From assembly GCA_030447315.1 (NCBI GenBank), contig JAUJPD010000008.1, positions 32,200 through 75,671 on the forward strand: 43,472 nt of DNA, read 5' to 3'. The DNA comes from Actinomycetota bacterium. Lineage in GTDB: Bacteria; Actinomycetota; CADDZG01; WHSQ01. This document shows positions 1-8,030 of this stretch, piece by piece (position 1 is the stretch's first letter; each line of letters starts with the position of its first letter). The notes below the pieces were generated by a model that made no database searches, had not been told where the DNA came from, and saw only the letters and a program-made list of their open reading frames with translations. The position numbers were made by a program, and so were the translations under genes.

Positions 1-65
1 GCATCATCCACAAGAACACGGCCGCCAACAAGAAGTCCCGGCTGGCCAAGCGTCTAAACGCCTAG
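1..65 (+). CDS. rpsT: 30S ribosomal protein S20, C-terminal end (partial)
   Basis: The reading frame that starts at position 3 and stops with TAG at 63-65 gives a 20-residue tail, IIHKNTAANKKSRLAKRLNA. This is the very characteristic C-terminus of ribosomal protein S20, which binds 16S rRNA in the small subunit. The 5' part lies outside the window. The gene converges on holA with only 12 bases between the two stop codons. rpsT next to holA is a common bacterial arrangement and supports both calls. Confidence 0.9.
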   Translation, partial: IIHKNTAANKKSRLAKRLNA

Positions 66-77
66 CTTCGCCCGAGC

Positions 78-1010
78 TCAGTCCGAAGCCGTGATGATCC
101 GGATCACGGCGCGCTCGAGCGCCGCCTCGGGAGACGGGAACTCGCCCTTCATGTCGACGTCGGTCTCCGACATCACCGACATCGCGTGAACCAGCTCTTC
201 TTCTCGATACGACAAAGCCTGCTTGGTCATCCGCTCCGCTCGCCACTCCGGCATCGCCAAAGCCTCACCGACCGCCCTCGCGCCCTCGCCTGCGTACCGG
301 CGCGCACGCAGGAGCCTGCGCAGGTGGGCGTTCAAAACACCGAACAGAGCAAGAGGTTCGTCGCCTTGTTCCAGCAAGCGCCGCAGCGAGGTCATGGCCG
401 CGGGCAGACGCCTTTCTCCCACCGCGTCCGTGAACGCGAAGGTTCTCTCGTCCGCCGAGCGCGGGAACGAGCGGCGAACCTCTTTGGATCCGATGGCTCC
501 CCCGCGTCCGTGAGCGGTCGCGAGTTGCCGCAGGGCCGAATCCAAACTACGTAGCTCGCTGCCCAGCGAATCCACGAGCGCCCACGCCCCCCGGTCGTCG
601 AGCTTTATCTCGTGGCGAACGGCCTGTTGTTTCAGCCATCCGACCAGCTTCCGCCCCTTGGGAGCTTCGAGTGCGATGACGGTGCCCACCTTCTTGACGG
701 CCGCGTCCACCTTGGTCTTGGCCGTGGCAATCAGAACCAGGATGGTGTCGGGTGAAGGTGTTTCCAGGTAACGAAGAAGCGCCTCGGCCTGCTCTTTCTT
801 CAGATCCTGCCCGTCGCGGATCACTACGAGACGCCGCCCCCCGAGAAGTGAGGCCGTGCCGACGGCTTCCAGTAGCTCGGATGCCGGCGCATCGGCCGTG
901 AGAGAGATCTCGGCCAGCGGATCGGTGTCCTGCTCTTGCCGGATGCGGTCAAGAGCCTCGTCGGCGAGGAAGGGCTCCCCCGAGACCAGATAGCAGCCGG
1001 CCGTGCTCAT
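78..1010 (-). CDS. holA: DNA polymerase III subunit delta
   Basis: A 310-residue protein that matches the delta subunit of the clamp loader, which opens the beta sliding clamp and places it on primed DNA. The N-terminus (YLVSGEPFLADEALDRIR) is the usual start of the family. The order of an ATPase-like fold, a middle segment (about 140-200, with LGSELRSLDSALRQLA) and a helical collar domain (about 210-310) fits. Delta lacks a working P-loop, and none is seen here. The ATG at 1008-1010 overlaps the stop of the upstream 64-aa gene by 4 nt, so translation is probably coupled. The convergent neighbour rpsT supports the call. Confidence 0.92.
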   Translation of the reverse strand: MSTAGCYLVSGEPFLADEALDRIRQEQDTDPLAEISLTADAPASELLEAVGTASLLGGRRLVVIRDGQDLKKEQAEALLRYLETPSPDTILVLIATAKTKVDAAVKKVGTVIALEAPKGRKLVGWLKQQAVRHEIKLDDRGAWALVDSLGSELRSLDSALRQLATAHGRGGAIGSKEVRRSFPRSADERTFAFTDAVGERRLPAAMTSLRRLLEQGDEPLALFGVLNAHLRRLLRARRYAGEGARAVGEALAMPEWRAERMTKQALSYREEELVHAMSVMSETDVDMKGEFPSPEAALERAVIRIITASD

Positions 1011-1201
1011 GCTTCACCCAGTCCCATCTCGTAGAGGACCTCGTCACCATGGGTCAGAGACACCGACACAGCCCCCTCGGCTGCCAGCTCCGACCACTCC
1101 GTCGACATCCAGGCCTCCGCCTCCTCCTTCGAAGCGAAAGCGCGGCTGGCTCGCAGGCTCGCGCCCGAGCCATCTTGAAGCGTCCAGCGGAACTCGTTCA
1201 C
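1007..1201 (-). CDS. small conserved-looking protein between comEC and holA, function unknown
   Basis: A 64-residue reading frame starting with GTG at 1199-1201. It overlaps the comEC stop by 4 nt and the holA start by 4 nt, so it exactly bridges the two genes. The protein begins VNEFRWTLQDGSGASLRASR and has a central acidic and aromatic stretch (EEAEAWMSTEWSELAAEGA) followed by VSVSLTHGDEVLYEMGL. It has no membrane segment or cysteine. From memory it resembles short (about 65-75 aa) uncharacterised actinobacterial proteins with a pattern like DAESWLGETWRELLAAGV, ending near VTLLEDGRxVYGPM. That likeness is recalled, not searched. A much longer open frame continues upstream to 1873, but that part is antisense-type shadow composition (Gly/Arg/Ser-rich) over comEC and is not part of the gene. 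No function can be given. Confidence 0.72.
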   Translation of the reverse strand: MNEFRWTLQDGSGASLRASRAFASKEEAEAWMSTEWSELAAEGAVSVSLTHGDEVLYEMGLGEA

Positions 1202-2631
1202 CCCTCGAGGGTAATCGGCTCGCCGTAGCGAGCCAGGGTCACAGCTGCGGCCGCGACGACCGCGACGGTCAGCACCCAGGGCACCCAGCCCCCCACCGCG
1301 ACCGCCGCCCACGAGGGTTGCGCTCCGAGGCGCGCCACCCACAGGATCCAAGAGGCGAACGGCTCGGCCAGGCGCAGCACGAGGCCGCCGAGGTCTTGAT
1401 GGACGGTTCCAACCAGGCCACCTACGAAGCCCAGGATCGTCGCCGGAGCCACCGCCGGAGCGGCCAGCAGATTGGTCGCGGGGGCCACCAACGAGGCCTC
1501 TCCGAATACTCCCGCCAATAGAGGAAGGACCGCCGCCTGAGCCGACAATGTGACGGCCAGAGGCAGACCGATCCACCCAGGCACGGGGCGGAGCCCCTGC
1601 TGGAGAGACGACGCCCACAGCACGATCCCGATGGTGGCGGCGACCGAGAGATGCAATCCCACCGAGAAGACGATCTGTGGGCGGAGCGCGACCAGCACCG
1701 CTAGAGCCACCCCCAGCACGTGGAGCGGCTCGGTCGGCCGTCCTAGGGCCATAGCGAACAGTGCCACCGCGCCCATCGCCGCAGCACGCAGAACCGAGGC
1801 ATCGGGTCCAACCGTCGCGACGAACAGAGCCAGTCCCGCTGCCGCCAAAGACGATCGGAGCCGCAGGGACCACCTGTTCGCGAGGAGCGCGATCCCGGCC
1901 AGCACGATCGAGACATTGCTTCCCGACACCGCCAGCAGGTGCGACAACCCCGTGCGGCGGAACTCGTGCAACGTGGTGTCGGAGATCCCTTCGGTGTCGC
2001 CGATCGTCAGTCCCCTCAGCAACCCGGCCTCAGGTGGTGCCAGAGCGGCGGCTGAATCCCGCAGTCCTGCGCGTATCGATGCCGCCACTGAGAACACGCC
2101 ATCGGGGGGGCCGAACGTGATCTCTCGCGCCGCGAGCTCGGCGCGCGCGCCCGCTCTGTAGCGCGCTCGATCGAACCGGTCTTCACCCAGAGGGAGCAAC
2201 CACCCGGAGGCGCGAAAGGTCGAGCCCGATACGGCCTCGTCGTCCAGCGCCGCGGCTCCCGCGTTGACCCACGAGCGCCCACCGTCACAGGAGACGAGAT
2301 CCACGGCGACCAGGGTGCCGAGACCGCCCATCTGCTCCAGCACCCGTCCCCGCACCTCACAGCGAGGAACGGTTACGGCGATCCGCTCCAGGTCGATGCC
2401 GTCATCTGCACGGAGCCCGGCGGACAACGCTCCCGTACCGAAACCACAGGCGGCGAGCCCGGCCAACAACACCAACGGGCTACGGCGGGTGGCGGCGCAA
2501 GCGATCCCGAAGAGAGCCACCCCGGCCGCGCCTGTGGTGGAGATCCTCTGCTCGGCCCCCAGCGCTGCCCCGGCGCAGATCCCCGCAACGCACAGCCACA
2601 GGCGGAGCAGGGAGCCGCGCGCCGCGGACAA
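1198..2631 (-). CDS. comEC: ComEC/Rec2-family DNA uptake channel protein, short form
   Basis: A 477-residue polytopic membrane protein. The family forms the inner-membrane channel through which single-stranded DNA enters during natural transformation. Visible are two or three N-terminal membrane helices, a soluble N-terminal domain (about 90-190), and the hallmark of the competence domain, RRTGLSHLLAVSGSNVSIV, at about 225-245. At least six hydrophobic helices follow, to the C-terminus. Full-length ComEC is usually 700-800 aa and ends in a metallo-beta-lactamase-like nuclease domain. No HxHxDH-type motif is present here and the protein stops just after the last helix, so that domain is missing. 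It sits 6 nt downstream of comEA and overlaps the next gene by 4 nt. Confidence 0.88.
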   Translation of the reverse strand: MSAARGSLLRLWLCVAGICAGAALGAEQRISTTGAAGVALFGIACAATRRSPLVLLAGLAACGFGTGALSAGLRADDGIDLERIAVTVPRCEVRGRVLEQMGGLGTLVAVDLVSCDGGRSWVNAGAAALDDEAVSGSTFRASGWLLPLGEDRFDRARYRAGARAELAAREITFGPPDGVFSVAASIRAGLRDSAAALAPPEAGLLRGLTIGDTEGISDTTLHEFRRTGLSHLLAVSGSNVSIVLAGIALLANRWSLRLRSSLAAAGLALFVATVGPDASVLRAAAMGAVALFAMALGRPTEPLHVLGVALAVLVALRPQIVFSVGLHLSVAATIGIVLWASSLQQGLRPVPGWIGLPLAVTLSAQAAVLPLLAGVFGEASLVAPATNLLAAPAVAPATILGFVGGLVGTVHQDLGGLVLRLAEPFASWILWVARLGAQPSWAAVAVGGWVPWVLTVAVVAAAAVTLARYGEPITLEG

Positions 2632-2637
2632 CAGCGA

Positions 2638-3321
2638 CTAGAGGGTGACGTAGGAGCGGATGTCTTCGAAGGTGGCGGGCCCTATCCCGTCGACGTCGAG
2701 CAACTGTTCGATCGCGTCGAAGCCACCCAGCTCGTCGCGGAGCTGGAGGATGGCGCCGGCGGTGACCGGACCGACGCCGGGGATCGTCTCGAGAGCGGCC
2801 GCATCGGCGAGGTTCAGATCGATGAGGCCACCGGGGCCGCCGGGTGCTGCCGGGGTCGTGCCCGCCGGGGCGGCAGAGGTCGCAGGAGCAGCCTGGCCGA
2901 TCCTCAACACCTCGACCTTGGTCCCGTCTACCAGCGGCTGGGCGAGATTGAGCGCGTCCAGGTTCGCCCGGACTCCGGGTCCGCCCGCGGACTCGACCGC
3001 ATCGGCGACGCGCGCTCCCTCCGGGAACTCGTAGAGGCCGGGGCGTTTGACCGCCCCGGCCACGTGAACGAGCACGCTTAGGGGGCTGGGTGAAGGAGCG
3101 GGCGTCGAGGACGACATGGCCCCGGTGGTAGCGGGAGGTGCTATCTGAGCCGGAGCACTTCGATCACTCAGAAGCACGGCCACCAGCGCAACACAGGCGA
3201 CCACCACGAGCAGAGGCCACGAGTCTCTGCGGCGAGCAGCCAGGTCCTGCAATCGCTCGCGCCAGCCTTCTTCCACGATGATCTCTCGCATCGGCCACAT
3301 GCAATAGCGCGGGGTGATCAT
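2638..3321 (-). CDS. comEA: ComEA-family competence DNA-binding protein
   Basis: A 227-residue protein with a short cytoplasmic N-terminus and one membrane helix (WPLLVVVACVALVAVLL, about 36-52). Then come a Pro/Ser/Ala-rich linker, an SLBB-type domain (VLVHVAGAVKRPGLYEFPEG, about 85-140), a second Pro/Ala linker, and a C-terminal pair of helix-hairpin-helix motifs (LETIPGVGPVTAGAIL and LLDVDGIGPATFEDI). ComEA binds incoming double-stranded DNA outside the membrane and passes it to ComEC, whose gene follows directly. The start is uncertain. ATG at 3321 gives MITPRYCMWPM, and an internal ATG at 3291 (MREIIVEEGWRERLQ) gives a more ordinary N-terminus. Neither has a clear ribosome binding site. 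Confidence 0.9.
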   Translation of the reverse strand: MITPRYCMWPMREIIVEEGWRERLQDLAARRRDSWPLLVVVACVALVAVLLSDRSAPAQIAPPATTGAMSSSTPAPSPSPLSVLVHVAGAVKRPGLYEFPEGARVADAVESAGGPGVRANLDALNLAQPLVDGTKVEVLRIGQAAPATSAAPAGTTPAAPGGPGGLIDLNLADAAALETIPGVGPVTAGAILQLRDELGGFDAIEQLLDVDGIGPATFEDIRSYVTL

Positions 3322-3403
3322 CGGCTATGGCCGGGGTCACACCAGCCGTCGCCGGTGACTCACTGTTCCGTACCCAGGTGGCGCCGTGGTGCGTCGAGAC
3401 CTT

Positions 3404-5878
3404 CTAGCTCTTCACCACCAGCGAGACCAGCTTCGGGGGCTTGGTGATCACCTTCGCAGGCTCATCACCATGAAGATAGGCCTGCACCTTTTCTGATGTA
3501 AGAGCACGCTCGACCATCTGCGCCTCGGAGATGTCCACCGGTACCTGGATCGTGTCGCGGACCTTGCCGTTGACCTGCACGATCATGGTGGTGTCCTGCT
3601 CCGCCGCCAGGGCGGCGTCGAAGTCGGGCCACGACTCCAGGTGAATGGAGCTCTCATGACCCAACCGGTGCCACTGCTCTTCGGCGAGGAACGGCGTCAT
3701 CGGCGCGAGCAGTTTCAGCAACGTCTCGATCAGGTCCCGCATCACGCCGGGATGGCCGCCCCCCACCTGGCGGTAGCGATAGGCCTGGTTGACCAGCTCC
3801 ATCAGTCGCGCCACCGCGGTGTTGAACGAGAAGGCCGTGTAGTCCTCGGTCGTCACCTTTATCGTCCGGTGGATCTGACGCCGTAGCGCGCTCTCGAGCG
3901 GACCTTCATGGAGCTGACCGATGGCAACGATGTCTCTGTTCTCCTCGCACAATTGCCACACCCGCTGGAGCCACTTGTACGTCCTCGGACCGATAGCTTC
4001 GACGCCTTCCTCGGGCCAGTCGAAGTCCTGCTCCGGCGGACCGGAGAACAACATGTAGAGCCGCAAGGCGTCGCTACCGAAGCGGTCGAGAGCCTCCACG
4101 GGCTCAACGACGTTGCCGCGCGACTTCGACATCACCTTGCCGCCCATGGTGACCATCCCTTGGTTGAGGAGAGCCGGGAACGGCTCGGGGTCGCGGACCA
4201 TCCCCATGTCCATCAGGACCTTCTGGAAGAAGCGCGCGTAGATGAGGTGCATGACCGCGTGGCTGATGCCGCCGGTGTACTGGTCGATCGGCATCCACGC
4301 GTTCACCACGGTGGGGTCGAACGGAGAAGCATCGTTGGGTGCATCGAGATAGCGGAGGAAGTACCACGACGAGTCGACGAAGGTGTCCATCGTGTCGGTC
4401 TCTCGCCTCGAAGCGCCTCCGCACTTCGGACACGAGACGTTCACCCATTCGGCGGCACTCGCCAGAGGCGACGCCCCCTCCTGCGGAGCGAAATCAACCT
4501 CGTCGGGCAGCTCGACGGGCAGCTCGTCGAGGGGTACGGGGACCTCGCCGCAGGTGTCGCAGAAGATGATCGGGATCGGGGTTCCCCAGTAACGTTGGCG
4601 GCTTATCAGCCAATCCCGGATGCGGAAGTTCTTGGCATGGCGGCCGAGCCCCCGCGCCTCCAACCAATCGGTCACTCGCACGACCGATTTCGATGTGGGG
4701 GTTCCGTCGAACTCGCCGCTGTTAACCAGCACCCCGTCGCCGGAGAAGGCTTCGGGCAGCTCGGCCTGCGCCTGTGCGGGAGCCGGAGCGATCACCCGCT
4801 TGATCGGGAGGTCGTAGAGCCGGGCGAAATCGAAGTCCCTTTGGTCGTGTCCGGGAACGGCCATGATGGCGCCGGTCCCGTATTCCATCAGCACGTAGTC
4901 GGCCGCCCAAACAGGGATGCGCTCGCCGGTGACCGGATTGAGCGCGTGCTTGCCGAGGAACAAGCCCTTCTTCTCACCTTCGGTGGACATGCGGTCGATC
5001 TCACTGAGCCGTGACACCTCGTCCCTGAATGCAGCGAGCTCGGCTGCTTTCGGGGTTCCCTCGACCAGGGCGTCCGCTAGAGGGTGCTCGGGGGCGATGA
5101 CGAAGAAGGTCGCACCCCACAAGGTATCGGGGCGCGTGGTGTAGACGGTGACCGGCTCCCGCTGCCCCTCGATCTCGAAGAGCACCTCGGCTCCGTGAGA
5201 GCGACCGATCCAGTTGCTCTGCAGCATCTTGAGCCGCTCGCTCCACCCGCTGTTCAGCTGGAGATCGTCAACCAGACGGTCTGCGTAATCCGTGATCTTG
5301 AAGAACCACTGGGTCAGGTACTTGCGTACGACGGGTGTGTCACAACGTTCACAGCGGCCGGCGATGACCTGCTCGTTCGCAAGCACGGTCTTGTCGTTGG
5401 GGCACCAGTTGGCCGCCGCCGTCTTGCGGTAGGCCAATCCTCGCTCGTAGAACTTCAGAAAGAACCACTGGTTCCAGCGATAGTAGGCAGGGTCGCAGGT
5501 GAGAAAGACGCGGTCCCAGTCGAAGGAGTAGCCCAGTCGCTCCATCGAACGGCGGTGCTTGTCGATGTTGTCGTAGGTCCACTTCTTGGGATGAATGTTG
5601 CGCTTGATGGCAGCGTTCTCGGCCGGCAGCCCGAAGGCATCCCATCCGATGGGGTTCAAGACGTCGTGGCCGCGCATCCTGGAGAAGCGGGCGATCGCGT
5701 CGTGGATCGAAAAGATCTCGACGTGGCCCATGTGCAGGTCGCCTGAGGGGTAGGGAAACATCGTGACCACGTAACGCTTGTCGGCTTCGGGCTTGTCCGG
5801 AGCCGACCACGCCTTCGCGTTGATCCACGCCTTGCTCCATCGCTCCTCGATCGCTTTGAAGTCGTAGTCGCGCTGCAT
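3404..5878 (-). CDS. leuS: leucyl-tRNA synthetase
   Basis: An 824-residue class I aminoacyl-tRNA synthetase that charges tRNA-Leu. The ATP-binding HIGH motif appears as HMGH in PYPSGDLHMGHVEIF (about residues 42-56). The inserted editing domain shows the LeuRS signature YGTGAIMAVPGHDQRDFDF, which removes mischarged amino acids. A zinc-ribbon-like insertion is visible (CDTCGE and CPKCGG, about 440-485). The KMSKS loop reads VMSKS in GGKVMSKSRGNVVEP, a variant I recall from some bacterial LeuRS. The C-terminus (TTMIVQVNGKVRDTI) is the typical tRNA-binding end. Length is normal. It lies 82 bases upstream of comEA and is the first gene of the leuS-comEA-comEC-holA string. Confidence 0.98.
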   Translation of the reverse strand: MQRDYDFKAIEERWSKAWINAKAWSAPDKPEADKRYVVTMFPYPSGDLHMGHVEIFSIHDAIARFSRMRGHDVLNPIGWDAFGLPAENAAIKRNIHPKKWTYDNIDKHRRSMERLGYSFDWDRVFLTCDPAYYRWNQWFFLKFYERGLAYRKTAAANWCPNDKTVLANEQVIAGRCERCDTPVVRKYLTQWFFKITDYADRLVDDLQLNSGWSERLKMLQSNWIGRSHGAEVLFEIEGQREPVTVYTTRPDTLWGATFFVIAPEHPLADALVEGTPKAAELAAFRDEVSRLSEIDRMSTEGEKKGLFLGKHALNPVTGERIPVWAADYVLMEYGTGAIMAVPGHDQRDFDFARLYDLPIKRVIAPAPAQAQAELPEAFSGDGVLVNSGEFDGTPTSKSVVRVTDWLEARGLGRHAKNFRIRDWLISRQRYWGTPIPIIFCDTCGEVPVPLDELPVELPDEVDFAPQEGASPLASAAEWVNVSCPKCGGASRRETDTMDTFVDSSWYFLRYLDAPNDASPFDPTVVNAWMPIDQYTGGISHAVMHLIYARFFQKVLMDMGMVRDPEPFPALLNQGMVTMGGKVMSKSRGNVVEPVEALDRFGSDALRLYMLFSGPPEQDFDWPEEGVEAIGPRTYKWLQRVWQLCEENRDIVAIGQLHEGPLESALRRQIHRTIKVTTEDYTAFSFNTAVARLMELVNQAYRYRQVGGGHPGVMRDLIETLLKLLAPMTPFLAEEQWHRLGHESSIHLESWPDFDAALAAEQDTTMIVQVNGKVRDTIQVPVDISEAQMVERALTSEKVQAYLHGDEPAKVITKPPKLVSLVVKS

Positions 5879-5915
5879 CTCAGAGACCCTAAATGCTTCG
5901 CTTCAGGCGGCCGTG

Positions 5916-6710
5916 CTAGCCGCAGTCACCGAAGGGCGACGAGTTGTACTCGGCGAAACGTGCTACGTCCTTGGCCCGCGCGACCGGGGGCTGCAGGCGA
6001 TCCTTCAAGGGGATCATCTCCGCCTCGATCATCTCGTAGAGGCGTCTTCGGATCGAGTAGTCCCTGATGTTCGGCGTAGCGATGGAGATCACCACGTCGG
6101 CCCCAGCCTCGTCCGTGCAGTTCGAGGCCTCGATATGCCCGACGCTTCCGCCATAAGGGAACAGGTTGCCGTAGGCGGAGCCGCCGGTAATCGCGACCCG
6201 CCGGAGCATCTCGTCGACCAAGGTGAACATCGCCAGGAACTGAGTCGAGGCTCCCTGCTCGAGGTCCACCAAGATCTCCGAACCTCCTTCGCCGTCCACC
6301 TGCACGATCGAGTTGACGTGAGGAGCCTGGAGGGCCGAGTCCACCCCCTCTTCGTCGGCGGGCGCCGCGAGGATCGTGCCCGCGGACTCGACCACAAGAA
6401 CGGTCTTGCAACCGGGCTCGGCTTGTTCATCTCTCACCAGGTACACCAGGTCGGGCGCTTCGTCCCCGTCCACGTCACCCGCGATCTCTCCTCCCACCCG
6501 GCCCCCCCGCGCCGCGGCGGCCTCGTGACCGGGACAGCGAGACACCGGGTCGGCCGCAACCGGGTCCGTCCCCGAGCCGGCAGACGTCTGAGCCGCAGGT
6601 GAGACCGCTGCCCGCGGAGCCGGCTCGCTCGAGCCCGTACAGGCCGACGAAAGAAGACAGGGGGCCGCGAGGGAGCCGGCGATCCACCGACGGAGAGTCA
6701 TCACAGCCAT
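5916..6710 (-). CDS. putative secreted lipoprotein with a VCBS/FG-GAP-like segment, function unknown
   Basis: About 264 residues if translation starts at ATG 6708-6710 (MAVMTLRRW). ATG 6699-6701 (MTLRRWIAGS) is equally possible. The open frame runs further upstream, but there it reads through tRNA-Ala and cannot be coding. The N-terminus is an exported lipoprotein signal: RR, a hydrophobic core, then LLSSAC with a likely lipidated cysteine (the -3 residue is Ser, so the lipobox is imperfect), followed by a Ser/Ala/Pro-rich spacer. GDVDGDEAPDLVYLV (about 75-90) resembles a calcium-binding FG-GAP/VCBS repeat. The rest is mixed alpha/beta with two isolated cysteines. No Shine-Dalgarno sequence is present because the tRNA ends only 5 nt upstream. 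I do not recognise a specific family. Confidence 0.7.
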   Translation of the reverse strand: MAVMTLRRWIAGSLAAPCLLSSACTGSSEPAPRAAVSPAAQTSAGSGTDPVAADPVSRCPGHEAAAARGGRVGGEIAGDVDGDEAPDLVYLVRDEQAEPGCKTVLVVESAGTILAAPADEEGVDSALQAPHVNSIVQVDGEGGSEILVDLEQGASTQFLAMFTLVDEMLRRVAITGGSAYGNLFPYGGSVGHIEASNCTDEAGADVVISIATPNIRDYSIRRRLYEMIEAEMIPLKDRLQPPVARAKDVARFAEYNSSPFGDCG

Positions 6711-6715
6711 TGGGG

Positions 6716-6788
6716 TGGACCCGGCCGGGATCGAACCGGCTACCTCCGCCATGCCATGGCGGCGCTCTACCAAGTGAGCTACGGGCCC
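6716..6788 (-). tRNA. tRNA-Ala (anticodon GGC)
   Basis: On the minus strand a complete cloverleaf can be folded. The acceptor is GGGCCCG/CGGGTCC with one G-U pair, the D stem is GCTC/GAGC, and the anticodon stem is CCGCC/GGCGG with loop ATGGCAT (anticodon GGC). The T stem is GCCGG/CCGGC with loop TTCGATC, and the discriminator base is A. The CCA tail is not encoded (CCC follows). It reads GCC alanine codons. A TAGCAT hexamer on the same strand at 6822-6817 is a plausible -10 box about 22 nt upstream of the mature 5' end. No convincing -35 was found. Confidence 0.95.
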
Positions 6789-6836
6789 TGAGGCGGGGGC
6801 GAATGCCCTGGTCATGATGCTAGCAGAGCCAGAACA

Positions 6837-6871
6837 TTGACAGATCTCGATGGATGCGGCATCCTGCATCG
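6837..6871 (+). promoter_or_regulatory. probable promoter/operator of the ars operon
   Basis: A perfect -35 box TTGACA lies at 6837-6842. Downstream is a nested inverted repeat: GGATG (6852-6856) with CATCC (6860-6864), and outside it CGATG (6848-6852) with CATCG (6867-6871). A further ATCGAT copy is at 6878-6883. Repressors of the ArsR/SmtB family bind such palindromes over the promoter, and the arsR gene starts 30 nt further on. The -10 box is not clear. The site also lies just upstream of the divergent tRNA-Ala. Confidence 0.45.
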
Positions 6872-6900
6872 AACATCATCGATATCCAGGAGGTTGCCGG

Positions 6901-7254
6901 ATGGTCCGACTGCAGATGGCCGGGACTCCGATCGCGTGCTGTGCACCCGTGGGCGCGCCGGCCTTGACGGATGAAGAAGCCGCAGCCACGGCTCAACTGT
7001 TCAAGGCTTTGGCCGATCCGCATCGGGTACGCATCGTCAACCTGCTCGCGAACGCTGGTGAAGCTGTCTGCGTGTGTGACATCACGGGGGCCATCGGGCT
7101 GTCGCAGCCCACCATCAGCTTCCATCTGAAAAAGCTCGTGATGAGCGGGCTGCTCCATCGCGAGAAGCGGGCCACCTGGGCCTACTACTCACTCAACAAG
7201 AGCGCGCTCCGTCAGTTGTCGGACGTCGTCAAAGTGAAAGGACTGGGTCGATGA
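6901..7254 (+). CDS. arsR: ArsR/SmtB-family arsenic-responsive repressor
   Basis: A 117-residue winged-helix repressor. The start is set at ATG 6901 because AGGAGG lies at 6888-6893, 7 nt upstream; the longer open frame back to 6850 runs into the operator. The core is FKALADPHRVRIVNLL (helix 1-2, about 34-49), then AVCVCDITGAIGLSQPTISFHLKKL (55-79) with the recognition helix, and the wing REKRATWAYY. C57 and C59 in CVCD are the classic As(III)/Sb(III) ligands of ArsR, and an extra Cys pair sits at C13-C14 (a third-ligand type site). Binding of arsenite should release DNA and turn on the operon. The stop overlaps the arsM start by 4 nt (ATGA). Confidence 0.93.
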   Translation: MVRLQMAGTPIACCAPVGAPALTDEEAAATAQLFKALADPHRVRIVNLLANAGEAVCVCDITGAIGLSQPTISFHLKKLVMSGLLHREKRATWAYYSLNKSALRQLSDVVKVKGLGR

Positions 7255-8030
7255 CCGACATCAGGGAGGAAGTGCGCCAGCGCTACGCCGAGGCCGCCGT
7301 CGCGGTCTCGAAGGGCTCGAGCAAGGAGGCGGCGGCGTTCGAGACCGCAGGCTGCTGTGGAGGCAGTCCGGCCGACGCATCCTGCGGCCAGAACGTGGCG
7401 TTCGGACCGGAGCTGTACCGGTCGCTTCAAACCTCCGAGCTGCCCGAGGAGGCTCTGTTGGCCAGCCTCGGTTGCGGGAATCCGACCTCCGTCGCGGAGC
7501 TGCGCGAGGGCGAGACCGTCTTGGATCTTGGTTCCGGCGGCGGCATCGACGTGCTGTTGTCCGCGAAGCGGGTCGGATCGACCGGCAAGGCATACGGCTT
7601 GGACATGACCGACGAGATGCTGGCGTTGGCGAACAAGAACAAGGCAGAAGCGGGTGCAGAAAATGTCGAGTTCCTGAAGGGCTACATCGAGCAGATCCCT
7701 CTGCCCGACGCGTCCGTCGACGTCATCATCTCGAACTGCGTGATAAACCTCGCTGCCGATAAGGATGCCGTCTTCGCCGAGATGCACCGGGTCCTGAGAC
7801 CCGGCGGGCGCATCGGGATCAGTGACGTCGTCGCGGCAGACATCCTCACGGAAGCGCAGCGGGCCGAACGAGGAACCTACGTGGGCTGCATCGCGGGTGC
7901 ACTTTCCTTCCGGCAATACGAGGATGGCCTACGGTCGGCGGGATTCGCGGACGTGCACATCAGCGTCACGCACGACGTCGCCGACAGCATGCACAGCGCG
8001 ACGGTGAAGGCAACCAAGCCGCATGTCTGA
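7251..8030 (+). CDS. arsM: arsenite S-adenosylmethionine methyltransferase
   Basis: A 259-residue methyltransferase that adds methyl groups from SAM to As(III), giving methylated and partly volatile arsenicals. The SAM motif is VLDLGSGGGIDVLLSAKRVG (about 90-109). The three catalytic cysteines of the family can be placed at C75 (SLGCGNPTSVAELREGE), C163 (SNCVINLAADK) and C213 (VGCIAGAL). An extra CC pair lies at 35-36. All expected motifs are intact and the length is normal for bacterial ArsM. It overlaps arsR upstream by 4 nt and arsC downstream by 8 nt, so the three genes form one tightly coupled operon. Confidence 0.95.
   Translation: MTDIREEVRQRYAEAAVAVSKGSSKEAAAFETAGCCGGSPADASCGQNVAFGPELYRSLQTSELPEEALLASLGCGNPTSVAELREGETVLDLGSGGGIDVLLSAKRVGSTGKAYGLDMTDEMLALANKNKAEAGAENVEFLKGYIEQIPLPDASVDVIISNCVINLAADKDAVFAEMHRVLRPGGRIGISDVVAADILTEAQRAERGTYVGCIAGALSFRQYEDGLRSAGFADVHISVTHDVADSMHSATVKATKPHV

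Noticed and set aside
1202-1873. Upstream extension of the 64-aa gene frame into comEC
   Set aside because: The extension is Gly/Arg/Ser-rich with no motif; the GTG at 1199-1201 overlaps the comEC stop in the usual way and is the better start.
3322-3403. Possible separate promoter for comEA
   Set aside because: The 82-bp gap after leuS shows no pair of -35/-10 boxes at proper spacing and no hairpin.
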